From assembly GCA_016711045.1 (NCBI GenBank), contig JADJTT010000003.1:310001-374000 (forward strand): 64,000 nt of DNA, read 5' to 3'. Shown here one piece after another: positions 56,988 to 64,000 of this stretch. The DNA is from Saprospirales bacterium (GTDB lineage Bacteria > Bacteroidota > Bacteroidia > Chitinophagales > Saprospiraceae). Numbering within the stretch: the first letter of the stretch is position 1; every line of letters starts with the position of its first letter. The notes beneath the pieces were generated by a model. That model was not told the DNA's origin and did no database searches. It saw nothing but the letters and a program-made list of their open reading frames with translations. Position numbers and translations under genes: made by a program.

Positions 56988-58115
56988 ATGATCCGAAAAA
57001 TAGGCTTCTACGGGGCATCGGTGTTTTTATCCCTGTTTTTGCTGCTCCTGTTAGTCCTTCGAGTCCAATGGGGCGGAGGCGCTTCTTACCCGGATCTTTC
57101 CTCGACGCCCCTGTTTGACACCTCGGCATTGGAGGTGGTCTATGCATCTCCGGAGCCCCCCGGAAATGTAACGGTTTCTGCGTCGGGCCGGATATTTATG
57201 ACCATCCACCCGGAGAGCCGCACAAATGGACCACTCGTGATGGAGATAGTAGACGGGAGAGCTAGTCCATACCCTAATGCTGAATTTCAAAAAAAATACC
57301 AGACCCCTTTGGGTGTTTTTATCGACACCCGGGATCGCCTTTGGATCCTGGACCACGGCAACCACGGCTTCCAACGGCCGCAACTTTTTGCGTTTGACCT
57401 TTCGGCCGATACCCTGGCCTTCCACTACCTGTTCACCCGCGCAGAGGCGCCTGCTGGATCCTATTTGAACGACTTGCAAGTAGCCGCTGAAAAAGAAGTC
57501 GTGCTGATAAGTGACCTGAGCGTGATGCGACAGCATCCGGCGCTGGTCGTGTTGGACAAAACGCTGGGACAGGCCCGCCGGGTCCTCGAGCGCGACTCGA
57601 CCACCGGGGCCCAAAAATGGACCATCCCGGCGCTAACCCTTCCGGGGCGGCTTGCTTCCCTTCGCCTGGGCGTTGACGGGCTGGCGCTCGACCAGGCCGA
57701 AGAATGGCTGTATTACGGAGCCGTATGCCATGAAGCGCTATACCGGGTCCGGTTGTCCGATTTACTCGACAATGCCCTTCCTCCCGACGATCTGCGGGAA
57801 CGGGTACAGTGGGTTGGGAAAAAGCCCCTGAGCGACGGACTCAGCATTGACCAGGAAAGCCAGGTGATCCTTACCGATGTTGAACACCATGGATTGATGC
57901 GACTGGGGCGGGACGGGATACTCCAAACCCTGGTGGCGGCTCCCGGAAAAATACGCTGGGCCGATGGCTGTTCCTATGGTCCCGATAATTATCTTTATTT
58001 TACCGATAGCGCCTTGCCCGATGTGATGCTGCACTCCAGAAAACATATTCGGAAAAAAAGTCCCTATTTTCTGTACCGGATCAAGATGGATTTCCCGGGT
58101 ATTCCGGGACGATGA
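56988..58115 (+). CDS. Major-royal-jelly/yellow-like or SMP-30-type beta-propeller protein
   Basis: ATG 56988 gives 375 residues with an N-terminal anchor (FYGASVFLSLFLLLLLVLR). The rest has propeller words (GNVTVSASGRIFMTIHPE, IDTRDRLWILDHGNHGFQ, LDGLALDQAEEWLYYGAV-type and LSIDQESQVILTDVEHHG) that fit the MRJP/yellow family, with a related SMP-30 fold as alternative. It is anchored in or exported across the membrane. An upstream in-frame start at 56895 lacks a signal. Its stop overlaps the next start (ATGA), suggesting an operon with the LVIVD-repeat gene. Confidence 0.8.
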   Translation: MIRKIGFYGASVFLSLFLLLLLVLRVQWGGGASYPDLSSTPLFDTSALEVVYASPEPPGNVTVSASGRIFMTIHPESRTNGPLVMEIVDGRASPYPNAEFQKKYQTPLGVFIDTRDRLWILDHGNHGFQRPQLFAFDLSADTLAFHYLFTRAEAPAGSYLNDLQVAAEKEVVLISDLSVMRQHPALVVLDKTLGQARRVLERDSTTGAQKWTIPALTLPGRLASLRLGVDGLALDQAEEWLYYGAVCHEALYRVRLSDLLDNALPPDDLRERVQWVGKKPLSDGLSIDQESQVILTDVEHHGLMRLGRDGILQTLVAAPGKIRWADGCSYGPDNYLYFTDSALPDVMLHSRKHIRKKSPYFLYRIKMDFPGIPGR

Positions 58116-59719
58116 ACACAAGCCAACGAAGAGTGATGAAAAACTTTTTTTTGTTTTTGATAGGAATGACCCTGGCGCCGGTTATCGGCTGGAACCAATC
58201 GGGTTGGAATGTGGATTTGCTTTGGGAGTACAACCGAGGGGAAGATCGCTTTTCGGGGAGCTGGTCCTATCAAGCCCCGGATGGTACGGAATACGCGCTG
58301 TTGGGCACCAAAAGCGGCACCGCCATCTACCGGCTGGCGGAGCCGTTCGCAGAAGTCGGCTTCATCCCTGGGCCGGTATCCAACTGGCGGGAGATTACGG
58401 TAGTGGGACAGCAGGGGTATGTGGTGACGGAAGGATCCGGGACCGGGGAAGGCATGCAGGTAATCGATCTGAGCCCATTGCCCGGAGAGCCTGTATTGCT
58501 GACCACCTATACCGCCACGTTTACCACGGGACATATCATACAGCGCGATATTTACAGTGAAATTCCAAGGGTTTACGTATGCGGCACCACCCCTACCAAT
58601 GGGGTGCACATACTGGATGTCAGCAACCCGGCTGATCCGGTCCAGATCGGTGAATACCAGCCCGGCTATTACATTCACGACTGCCATGTGCGTGGCAACC
58701 GGCTTTACGGAGCTGCTTTTTACAACAAAACCCTGGATATCGTCGACATCACCGACCCGGCCAATCCGGAACTGATCACGACCCTGCCTGATCCAGGCAC
58801 CAACACCCATAGCTGTTCGACCACCCCCGATGAAAATTTTTTATTTCTGGCCGATGAGGCAGATGGATATCCGGGGCGCTTGTTCGACATTTCAGATTTA
58901 GACAATATCACCCAGGTAGCCCAGTATTCGGCCAATGCGACAAGTCTGGTGCACAACCCTTACATCGCCGGCGATCTGGCTATTTTAAGTCACAATACCG
59001 AAGGACTTCGCATCGTGGATATCGCCGATCCTTCCCTGCCGGTTGAGGTCGGTTATTTCGATACCTACGATGGGGTAAGCGGCGGATTTAAAGGGCTTTG
59101 GTCGGCCTGCCCCTACTTCCCTTCCGGAAAGATCATCGGTGGCGACCGGACGCGGGGGCTGTTGGTGTGGGAATTTTCCGGGCAACGTGCAGCCCGCTTC
59201 TATGGCTCGGTGCGGGACTCCATTTCAGGGGCTCCCCTGCCCGATGCTACGGTGATGTTCGAATCACCCGTTGAACTATTGACCCTTAACCAAAATGCCC
59301 AATTTAAAAAAGGACTATTACCCGGCGATTTCATACTCACCGCATCGGCTGAAGGATATATTTCCAAGACCGTATTATTTTCGCTGGCAGCACAGGGAAA
59401 TCTCACGCTGGACGTGGAACTCGTGCCTGAAAATTGGACCAGTGCCACCACCGAAGCCTTTAAGGATGGTAATTCTTGCCGGATTTTTCCCAATTTGTTT
59501 TCCGAACAGTTGTTCGTTAAATGCGAACCAAATGCGGAAGAGTGGGATATCAGGATCTTCGATGCCCGGGGCTCCCTCTGCTATTCGGGCGACATTTCTG
59601 CGGAAACCAAACTAAATATATACACAAATGGATGGTTATCAGGAATTTACTACTGCGAACTGATTTCGAAAAATGGAAAAAGACACGAGGTATTCAAACT
59701 CGTTTGTCACCATCCTTAA
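58112..59719 (+). CDS. T9SS type A exoprotein with LVIVD-type repeats
   Basis: The start overlaps the previous stop (ATGA). The 535-residue product has a signal peptide (FFLFLIGMTLAPVIG), a propeller of LVIVD/choice-of-anchor-type repeats (HILDVSNPADPVQIGEYQPG, DIVDITDPANPELITTLPD, RIVDIADPSLPVEVGYFD), a beta-sandwich (RAARFYGSVRDSISGAPLPD) and a type A T9SS sorting tail (FPNLFSEQLFVKCEPNAEEW ... NGKRHEVFKLV). It is secreted through the type IX system, likely in an operon with the propeller gene. An alternative start is at 58136. Confidence 0.88.
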   Translation: MNTSQRRVMKNFFLFLIGMTLAPVIGWNQSGWNVDLLWEYNRGEDRFSGSWSYQAPDGTEYALLGTKSGTAIYRLAEPFAEVGFIPGPVSNWREITVVGQQGYVVTEGSGTGEGMQVIDLSPLPGEPVLLTTYTATFTTGHIIQRDIYSEIPRVYVCGTTPTNGVHILDVSNPADPVQIGEYQPGYYIHDCHVRGNRLYGAAFYNKTLDIVDITDPANPELITTLPDPGTNTHSCSTTPDENFLFLADEADGYPGRLFDISDLDNITQVAQYSANATSLVHNPYIAGDLAILSHNTEGLRIVDIADPSLPVEVGYFDTYDGVSGGFKGLWSACPYFPSGKIIGGDRTRGLLVWEFSGQRAARFYGSVRDSISGAPLPDATVMFESPVELLTLNQNAQFKKGLLPGDFILTASAEGYISKTVLFSLAAQGNLTLDVELVPENWTSATTEAFKDGNSCRIFPNLFSEQLFVKCEPNAEEWDIRIFDARGSLCYSGDISAETKLNIYTNGWLSGIYYCELISKNGKRHEVFKLVCHHP

Positions 59720-60298
59720 AACCAGGGTTATTTTTTGCATTTTTTTGTCCAAAAAGAAAAATAAAATTCAAAGAAATGCCTTATTTCTTTGCAAAGTCCA
59801 TTAATTTTTCGGACTTTTCGGGCATGAAATAAAAAGGAAAATAATTCGTTTTTTCCTAAATAGCGTGAACGACCCCTATCTAACGGTCTGTTTTTGGCAA
59901 ACCACACCTCAAAATCCTCTTAATCAGACTATTGTTTTCTACCCCTTAGAATACCAAACCGAAAGGAAAGAACGAAATTGCTCTTCTTTCCCGGGCTTTT
60001 TTCCTTATTAAAACCCAAAATTGGCTTTTCCGACATTGGAAAGAATGTTATTTATTTGTCTCATCCATCCTAAAACTTCCTAAAAAACAGTGCTTTACAC
60101 AGTAAAATATTCAAATAAGCGCTTGTGACTATTTCTCAATTTTACGTCTTTGAATTATACTCAGTAGAAAGTGATTTGCGAGTAGTGCGGCCGCCTGCCG
60201 CACTACTCGCAAGTCGTCTACCAGCCGTTGGCTGGCAGCCCACTTAATTTTTAGTATATTATAATATTCGAACCCATTCATTTCAAAAATCAACAAAT
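59720..60298. other. Non-coding stretch before the AT-hook gene
   Basis: No gene. It is AT-rich with A/T runs and ends with a large hairpin pair at 60176-60235. I found no consensus promoter with confidence. Confidence 0.5.
60176..60235. repeat. Large hairpin upstream of the AT-hook gene
   Basis: TTGCGAGTAGTGCGGC (60176-60191) pairs perfectly with GCCGCACTACTCGCAA (60197-60212) over a 5-nt loop, a 16-bp stem. A second small hairpin, CCAGCC/GGCTGG (60221-60235), follows. They lie 65-125 bp before the start and have no T-tract, so they might regulate the gene or be a palindromic element. Confidence 0.7.
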
Positions 60299-61132
60299 AT
60301 GAAAAAAGATCACTTAAGCGCCCAGGACCTGGACGCTCTAATTGCGCGTTATTCTTCTGAAATACGAGTGTTAACCTATCAACTTCAGCAAAGTGAAAAA
60401 TTGCTGGATGATGTCAAAAAACAATACGACTCTGTTACCAAAAGTGCTCCGAAAGCTTCTGTAGCGAAGGCTGAGACAACGGAAACGGTTGTCACTACTG
60501 CGGCTCCAGCGGCAAAAGAAAAAGCAAAAGCAAAAGTTAAAGCAAAAGCAAAAGCTAATGCACCTGCTACCGATGAACCGAAAAAGCGCCGTGGAAGGCC
60601 CCGTAAAGAGAAATCCGTTGAGAATGGCACTGCAGCAGCTGAAACCGCTCCAAAACGGAAAAGAGGACGGCCGAAAAAAGAAGCGACCGTAGTTGTCGTA
60701 AAAGGCCCCAAACCAGTGAAGGAATCCAAACCAGTGAAGGAGTCCAAACCAGCGAAGGTAAAGGCTATCAAAGGCATAAAAAAAGCAACCACTGAATTGA
60801 GAAGCCTGGCAGATGAGCAAAGTAAACCACAAGGATACCGCCTCTCCGAATGGGATATTTTCATTCTGAACACCCTTAAATCAGCCAAAAAAGTATTGAT
60901 TTCGGCTGATTTTATGACAAAGGCAAAGGCAAAGGTCAAAAAGGAAAACCTGAATATTGACGAACAAACCTTAAATGGCAAACTCAACCGGAGCATCCAC
61001 AAACTCGTCAACAAACGGATGGAACTCGTCAAGGCAGAATACCCTGGAAGAGGCAATGGATATGGATTGCCCGAATGGAGAGATGAGTCGGGTAATATCC
61101 AGGAAAAATACATGGAAAAAATAAAGGCTTAA
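60299..61132 (+). CDS. AT-hook-containing basic protein
   Basis: The 277-residue protein starts with a coiled-coil-like segment (ARYSSEIRVLTYQLQQSEKLL), then a Lys/Ala-rich repeat region (KAKAKVKAKAKANAP) with two AT-hook motifs (KKRRGRPRKEK and KRKRGRPKKEA), KPVKESKP repeats, and a C-terminal folded part (YRLSEWDIFILNTLKSAKKVL ... LNRSIHKLVNKRMELVK) that looks like a winged-helix or related DNA-binding domain. AT-hooks bind the minor groove of AT-rich DNA. It is probably a nucleoid-associated or regulatory protein. The start and frame are clear. A terminator follows. Confidence 0.85.
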   Translation: MKKDHLSAQDLDALIARYSSEIRVLTYQLQQSEKLLDDVKKQYDSVTKSAPKASVAKAETTETVVTTAAPAAKEKAKAKVKAKAKANAPATDEPKKRRGRPRKEKSVENGTAAAETAPKRKRGRPKKEATVVVVKGPKPVKESKPVKESKPAKVKAIKGIKKATTELRSLADEQSKPQGYRLSEWDIFILNTLKSAKKVLISADFMTKAKAKVKKENLNIDEQTLNGKLNRSIHKLVNKRMELVKAEYPGRGNGYGLPEWRDESGNIQEKYMEKIKA

Positions 61133-61179
61133 GCACTCGTTCCAACTTACTGATCGGTCCCGGACGTACTCCGGGCGCG

Positions 61180-61213
61180 AAGCGGAGAAGGCAACTTCTC
61201 CGCTTTTTTTTGT
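61180..61213 (+). terminator. Rho-independent terminator after the AT-hook gene
   Basis: AAGCGGAGAAG (61180-61190) pairs with CTTCTCCGCTT (61195-61205) over a GCAA loop, followed by a T-run. Confidence 0.9.
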
Positions 61214-61236
61214 CTGCGGGGCATAGCTATTTTTGC

Positions 61237-61244
61237 TACCTTTG
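61237..61244 (+). promoter_or_regulatory. -7 box for the cohesin-like lipoprotein gene
   Basis: TACCTTTG matches TAnnTTTG; TTTG at 61209-61212 lies 24 bp upstream, slightly long for a -33 box. The start at 61287 is 43 bp downstream. Confidence 0.45.
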
Positions 61245-61286
61245 CCCCGTTTAAAAAGGTATTTTTCGCTCCAAAAACGTACAACC

Positions 61287-61841
61287 ATGCAGGCGCTGAA
61301 ATTCTTATTGCTTTTTCTTCTTCCTTCCTTTTTTGCAGCATGCAATTCCGATACCTCCCAAAATAAGGTCGCGGAGACAGCTTCCGGAAATGCCACCACC
61401 ACCAGTAATTCAGGTAAACAGGAACTGATGTTCGTGCTGGCTGATCAGGCCGTCTCCCAAGGCGATACGGTCTTCATCGATGTGGCTGTTCGCGATTTTA
61501 CTAACATCCTGTCCATGCAGTACAGCATGAACTGGAATCCTCAGGTACTGAAGTTCCTGAAGCTGGAAAAGCTCAACCTCAAAGACCTCACTTCCAACAA
61601 TTTCGGATTGAACAGGACCGACCAGGGCAAAATGGGCACCTCCTGGTTTGATTATGCCGTGAAAGGGATTTCCCTCCCCGATGGCACCCCGATCTATCAG
61701 GTTTGTTTCGTGGCCGTTGGCAAACCGGGGTCGAAAGATCAGGTCTTTTTCTCCAGTGAACCGGTAGTTATTGAGATTAGCAACTCCGCCGAACAATTAC
61801 TGGGCCTGGCTTTCAAACGCGCAACGATCACCATTCAATAA
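61287..61841 (+). CDS. Cohesin-like domain lipoprotein
   Basis: ATG 61287 opens a lipoprotein signal (FLLLFLLPSFFAAC). After a Thr/Ser linker, the 184-residue product has a cohesin-type beta-sandwich: VSQGDTVFIDVAVRDFTNIL, MQYSMNWNPQVLKFLKLEKL and ISLPDGTPIYQVCFVAVGKP. Cohesin domains bind dockerins or glycans. The upstream start at 61233 precedes the expected promoter start and is rejected. Six bp separate it from the next lipoprotein gene, so the two form an operon. A dockerin-like protein is encoded at 34358-35505, but a link is speculative. Confidence 0.8.
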   Translation: MQALKFLLLFLLPSFFAACNSDTSQNKVAETASGNATTTSNSGKQELMFVLADQAVSQGDTVFIDVAVRDFTNILSMQYSMNWNPQVLKFLKLEKLNLKDLTSNNFGLNRTDQGKMGTSWFDYAVKGISLPDGTPIYQVCFVAVGKPGSKDQVFFSSEPVVIEISNSAEQLLGLAFKRATITIQ

Positions 61842-61847
61842 GTCCTC

Positions 61848-62633
61848 ATGAAAAACCTCGTTTTTTTTACCCTTTTTGTGGGGATAGTAGCCCTTTTTTC
61901 CTGCAAAAAAAACATCCCCACTCCGGCTGTTTCTTTTTCTCCTGCCACACTCGAGCGGCAGGGAGGGCCTGATTGCGCCACGGAAGAAGGACGCTGCGTG
62001 CGGCTGGAGATGATCTATCCGCTTGCATCCGGAACAAATGAGTTGCTGGCGCAAAAAATCAATGACACCCTGCAACAGACCCTCGCTCAAATTCTCTTCA
62101 TGCTCAACCCGGAGGGCGATAGCACGCATAATATCGAGCAACTAGCCGATCAGTTTATCAGCAGCTATACCAGTTTTATCCAGGAGGTCCCGGATTATAG
62201 CGCGGGCTGGTGGATCGAATCCTCCCATGAAGTGCATCGAAATACCGGGAAGGTGGTCTCTATTGAACTGATGGTATCCTCCTTTACCGGCGGAGCCCAC
62301 CCGCTGGGATTTTCCGAAACATTTAATTTCTTCGTGCCGGAAGGGACGCCGGTCACCCTGGATAAGCTGATCACCGACCAGGAGGGTTTTCTGGCATTGG
62401 TAGAAAAAGAATTCAAATTGACAAGAGGCCTTCCGGAGTCGGCCAACCTTCAGGATGAGGGCTTTTTCTACAACGAGGCCTTCGTGCTGCCGACTAATTT
62501 TGTGTTCACCGAAGAAGGCCTTTACCTCATCTACAACGTGTACGATGTCGCCCCCTACGTGATGGGGCCTACGGAGATTTTAATTCCGTACACGAAGCTG
62601 GAAGGCCTCCTGCAAGTCGATCAGGTCCTCTAG
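61848..62633 (+). CDS. DUF3298/DUF4163-type lipoprotein
   Basis: A lipobox (LFVGIVALFSC) is at the start of the 261-residue product. The domain layout fits DUF4163 followed by DUF3298 (RsiV-like): CVRLEMIYPLASGTNELLAQ, STHNIEQLADQFISSYTSF, VVSIELMVSSFTGGAHPLGF and PYVMGPTEILIPYTKLEGLL. Related proteins include the anti-sigma/peptidoglycan sensor RsiV, but this lipoprotein form is of unknown role. It is 6 bp after the cohesin-like gene. It converges on the dehydrogenase at 62636. Confidence 0.8.
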   Translation: MKNLVFFTLFVGIVALFSCKKNIPTPAVSFSPATLERQGGPDCATEEGRCVRLEMIYPLASGTNELLAQKINDTLQQTLAQILFMLNPEGDSTHNIEQLADQFISSYTSFIQEVPDYSAGWWIESSHEVHRNTGKVVSIELMVSSFTGGAHPLGFSETFNFFVPEGTPVTLDKLITDQEGFLALVEKEFKLTRGLPESANLQDEGFFYNEAFVLPTNFVFTEEGLYLIYNVYDVAPYVMGPTEILIPYTKLEGLLQVDQVL

Positions 62634-62635
62634 AC

Positions 62636-64000
62636 TTACTGCTTGACCAGTCGCTTTACCCACTTTCCTTCGGAGGTGGATAGCCGCACCCAGTAGGTTC
62701 CCGCAGGCCAGCTTTCCCCATCAATAGTGTGGGAGAGCCGCGCTATTTGGCTCCACGATCGGGTCCACATCAGTTGACCATTGAATCCGAACACCTCCAG
62801 TTGGCAATTCGTAGACCCCATAAACTCGAGTTGTACCTCCCAACTGTGCTGGAAAGGATTGGGGCTCACTCCCCAGTTCAGTGCCGGAGAAGGCTCTTCC
62901 AGGCTTTGGACGAGCAGGAAGTAGGGGTCGGAAATGGCCGAACAGCCGGCCTCATTTGTCACTTCCACCGTATAAGGCCCATTTTGCTGAGGCATAAAGG
63001 AAGGACCCGTCGCTCCGGAAAGGGGCACCTCATCGAGATACCACTGGTAGGAAGAATACCCTTCGGGAACCGACAGAATGGTGTCATTCCATTGGATGAC
63101 GGGGGCATTAAAGATCGCTGCGGTTACTTCCAGGCACAGGTTGACCTGACATCCATTCCCTCCGGTGACCTGGGCACAATAGGCTCCAAAACCCAGGTTT
63201 TCGAGGGCTGGCCCCGTATCCTGCGTGTTCCACAAGACCGATACCGGGTCATTTACCGGCGTCCATTCGAGCAGGATCGAACCGTCCTGGTTTCCTTCGC
63301 AGCTTTCATTTTGCACACTGGCAGCTATTTCGAAGGGCGTGCCGGAGGTTTCCGTCACCCGGTAAACCCGCCCCTGTGCGTGGCCGGTCACATACAGTTC
63401 TCCCTGATAATCCTCCCCAAAAGCGGTGTATTGCAGGCTGCTTAAGGTACTGAGGGTATATACATCCCAGCCACTTGCGCCATCGGACGCGATAGACCAA
63501 AACTGCCCGTTGCAGTAATCAGCAAAGACATAATGCCCATAGAGGTTGGGGTATCGGCAACCCCGGTAGACGACCCCTCCGGTGACCGAACAGCCGCCGG
63601 ACTGGGCATGGGAATAGTCAAATACGGGAAAAATATAATTACCAATAGCCCCACAGCCGGAGGTGTTGAAGGCATGGTTTCCCTCGTAGCAGCGCCAGCC
63701 ATAGTTTTCCCCTCCCGGGCTTCCGGCCGGTTGGAAATCGATTTCCTCCCAATCTCCCTGTCCGACATCCCCGATCCAGAGGTCGCCTGTCAGCCGGTCG
63801 AAGCTGAAACGCCATGGATTGCGCACTCCCACTGCCCAAATCTCATCCCGGATGCCGTCGGTTGGATCGGCAAAGGGATTGTCGGGCGGAATGGCATAGG
63901 AAAGGCCAGGGTCCTGGTTGTCGACATCGATGCGGAGCATTTTACCCAGCAAGGAGGTGAGGGTTTGTCCGTTATTCTGAGGATCATTGGCCGAACCGCC
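62636..64000 (-). CDS. Glucose/sorbosone-dehydrogenase-type exoprotein, 5' truncated by the window
   Basis: The frame is open at the window end. The visible 454 residues begin GGSANDPQNNGQTLTSLLGK and show the PQQ-dependent sugar dehydrogenase propeller (MLRIDVDNQDPG, IWAVGVRNPWRFSFDRLTGD, WIGDVGQGDWEEIDF, GGVVYRGCRYPNLYG, YVFADYCNGQFWSI). A SprB/PKD-like repeat follows (CEGNQDGSILLEWTPVNDP), then an Ig-like part and a type A T9SS tail (VSPNPFQHSWEVQLEF ... GTYWVRLSTSEGKWVKRLVK). It is a secreted or surface protein; oxidation of sugars is inferred from family, and PQQ ligands upstream are outside the window. Confidence 0.88.
   Translation of the reverse strand, partial: GGSANDPQNNGQTLTSLLGKMLRIDVDNQDPGLSYAIPPDNPFADPTDGIRDEIWAVGVRNPWRFSFDRLTGDLWIGDVGQGDWEEIDFQPAGSPGGENYGWRCYEGNHAFNTSGCGAIGNYIFPVFDYSHAQSGGCSVTGGVVYRGCRYPNLYGHYVFADYCNGQFWSIASDGASGWDVYTLSTLSSLQYTAFGEDYQGELYVTGHAQGRVYRVTETSGTPFEIAASVQNESCEGNQDGSILLEWTPVNDPVSVLWNTQDTGPALENLGFGAYCAQVTGGNGCQVNLCLEVTAAIFNAPVIQWNDTILSVPEGYSSYQWYLDEVPLSGATGPSFMPQQNGPYTVEVTNEAGCSAISDPYFLLVQSLEEPSPALNWGVSPNPFQHSWEVQLEFMGSTNCQLEVFGFNGQLMWTRSWSQIARLSHTIDGESWPAGTYWVRLSTSEGKWVKRLVKQ

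Overview
The window is bacterial and looks like a chromosomal segment of a Bacteroidota member, most likely from the Saprospiria/Lewinella-type lineage (lineage is inference). Support: several Bacteroidota-type promoter boxes (TAnnTTTG), starts with little Shine-Dalgarno signal, type IX secretion sorting domains (24372-26732 type B; 58112-59719 and 62636-64000 type A), an ECF sigma / FecR / TonB-receptor / DUF4249 cassette, System II cytochrome c maturation (CcsBA) and a BshB1-type bacillithiol deacetylase. No phage, IS transposase, CRISPR array or rRNA was seen.

Layout. 21-1267: a DUF302 protein and a frameshifted secreted protein. 1478-13733: the most striking region, a five-gene same-strand run encoding a multi-histidine membrane protein, a membrane-anchored Fe-S/FAD pyridine-nucleotide oxidoreductase, a 23-heme c-type cytochrome, a giant 2137-residue cytochrome with 85 CXXCH motifs by hand count, and a predicted outer-membrane beta-barrel. 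It is followed by an OB-fold lipoprotein and, convergently, by the cytochrome c synthase CcsBA. Together they read as a wire from the NAD(P)H pool across the inner membrane and periplasm towards the cell surface. 18170-26732: a conserved hypothetical, a large sortilin/BNR-repeat exoprotein, an unrecognised 602-residue protein and a T9SS type B exoprotein. 26826-32391: ECF sigma factor, FecR anti-sigma, TonB-dependent transducer (frameshifted) and DUF4249 lipoprotein (frameshifted signal peptide). 32520-35505: lipoprotein, hypothetical, and a broken HYR/dockerin exoprotein. 35647-36306: a promoter, two tandem tRNA-like units, a tRNA-Pro, a GIY-YIG nuclease gene and another tRNA-like unit; a 31-bp direct repeat flanks the nuclease.

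36322-43976: a tri-domain kinase/peptidase/aminotransferase fusion, tRNA-Ser(GCT), a broken Uma2 nuclease, a repeat-rich non-coding stretch, a metallophosphoesterase and DnaA. 44405-56891: a candidate small RNA, then DUF1573, a fused E1 2-oxoacid dehydrogenase, Tex, a TPR protein, DapF, an HtrA protease, an acyl-CoA carboxylase beta subunit (frameshifted), a THUMP rRNA methyltransferase and BshB1. 56988-64000: secreted beta-propeller proteins, an AT-hook protein, a cohesin-like lipoprotein, a DUF3298-type lipoprotein and a glucose/sorbosone dehydrogenase truncated by the window end.

Two cross-cutting features stand out. Intergenic spaces are full of palindromic or word-repeat elements, some present twice in the window. 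Five genes carry single-base frame breaks, all in or next to short homopolymers, which may be sequence errors rather than true decay.
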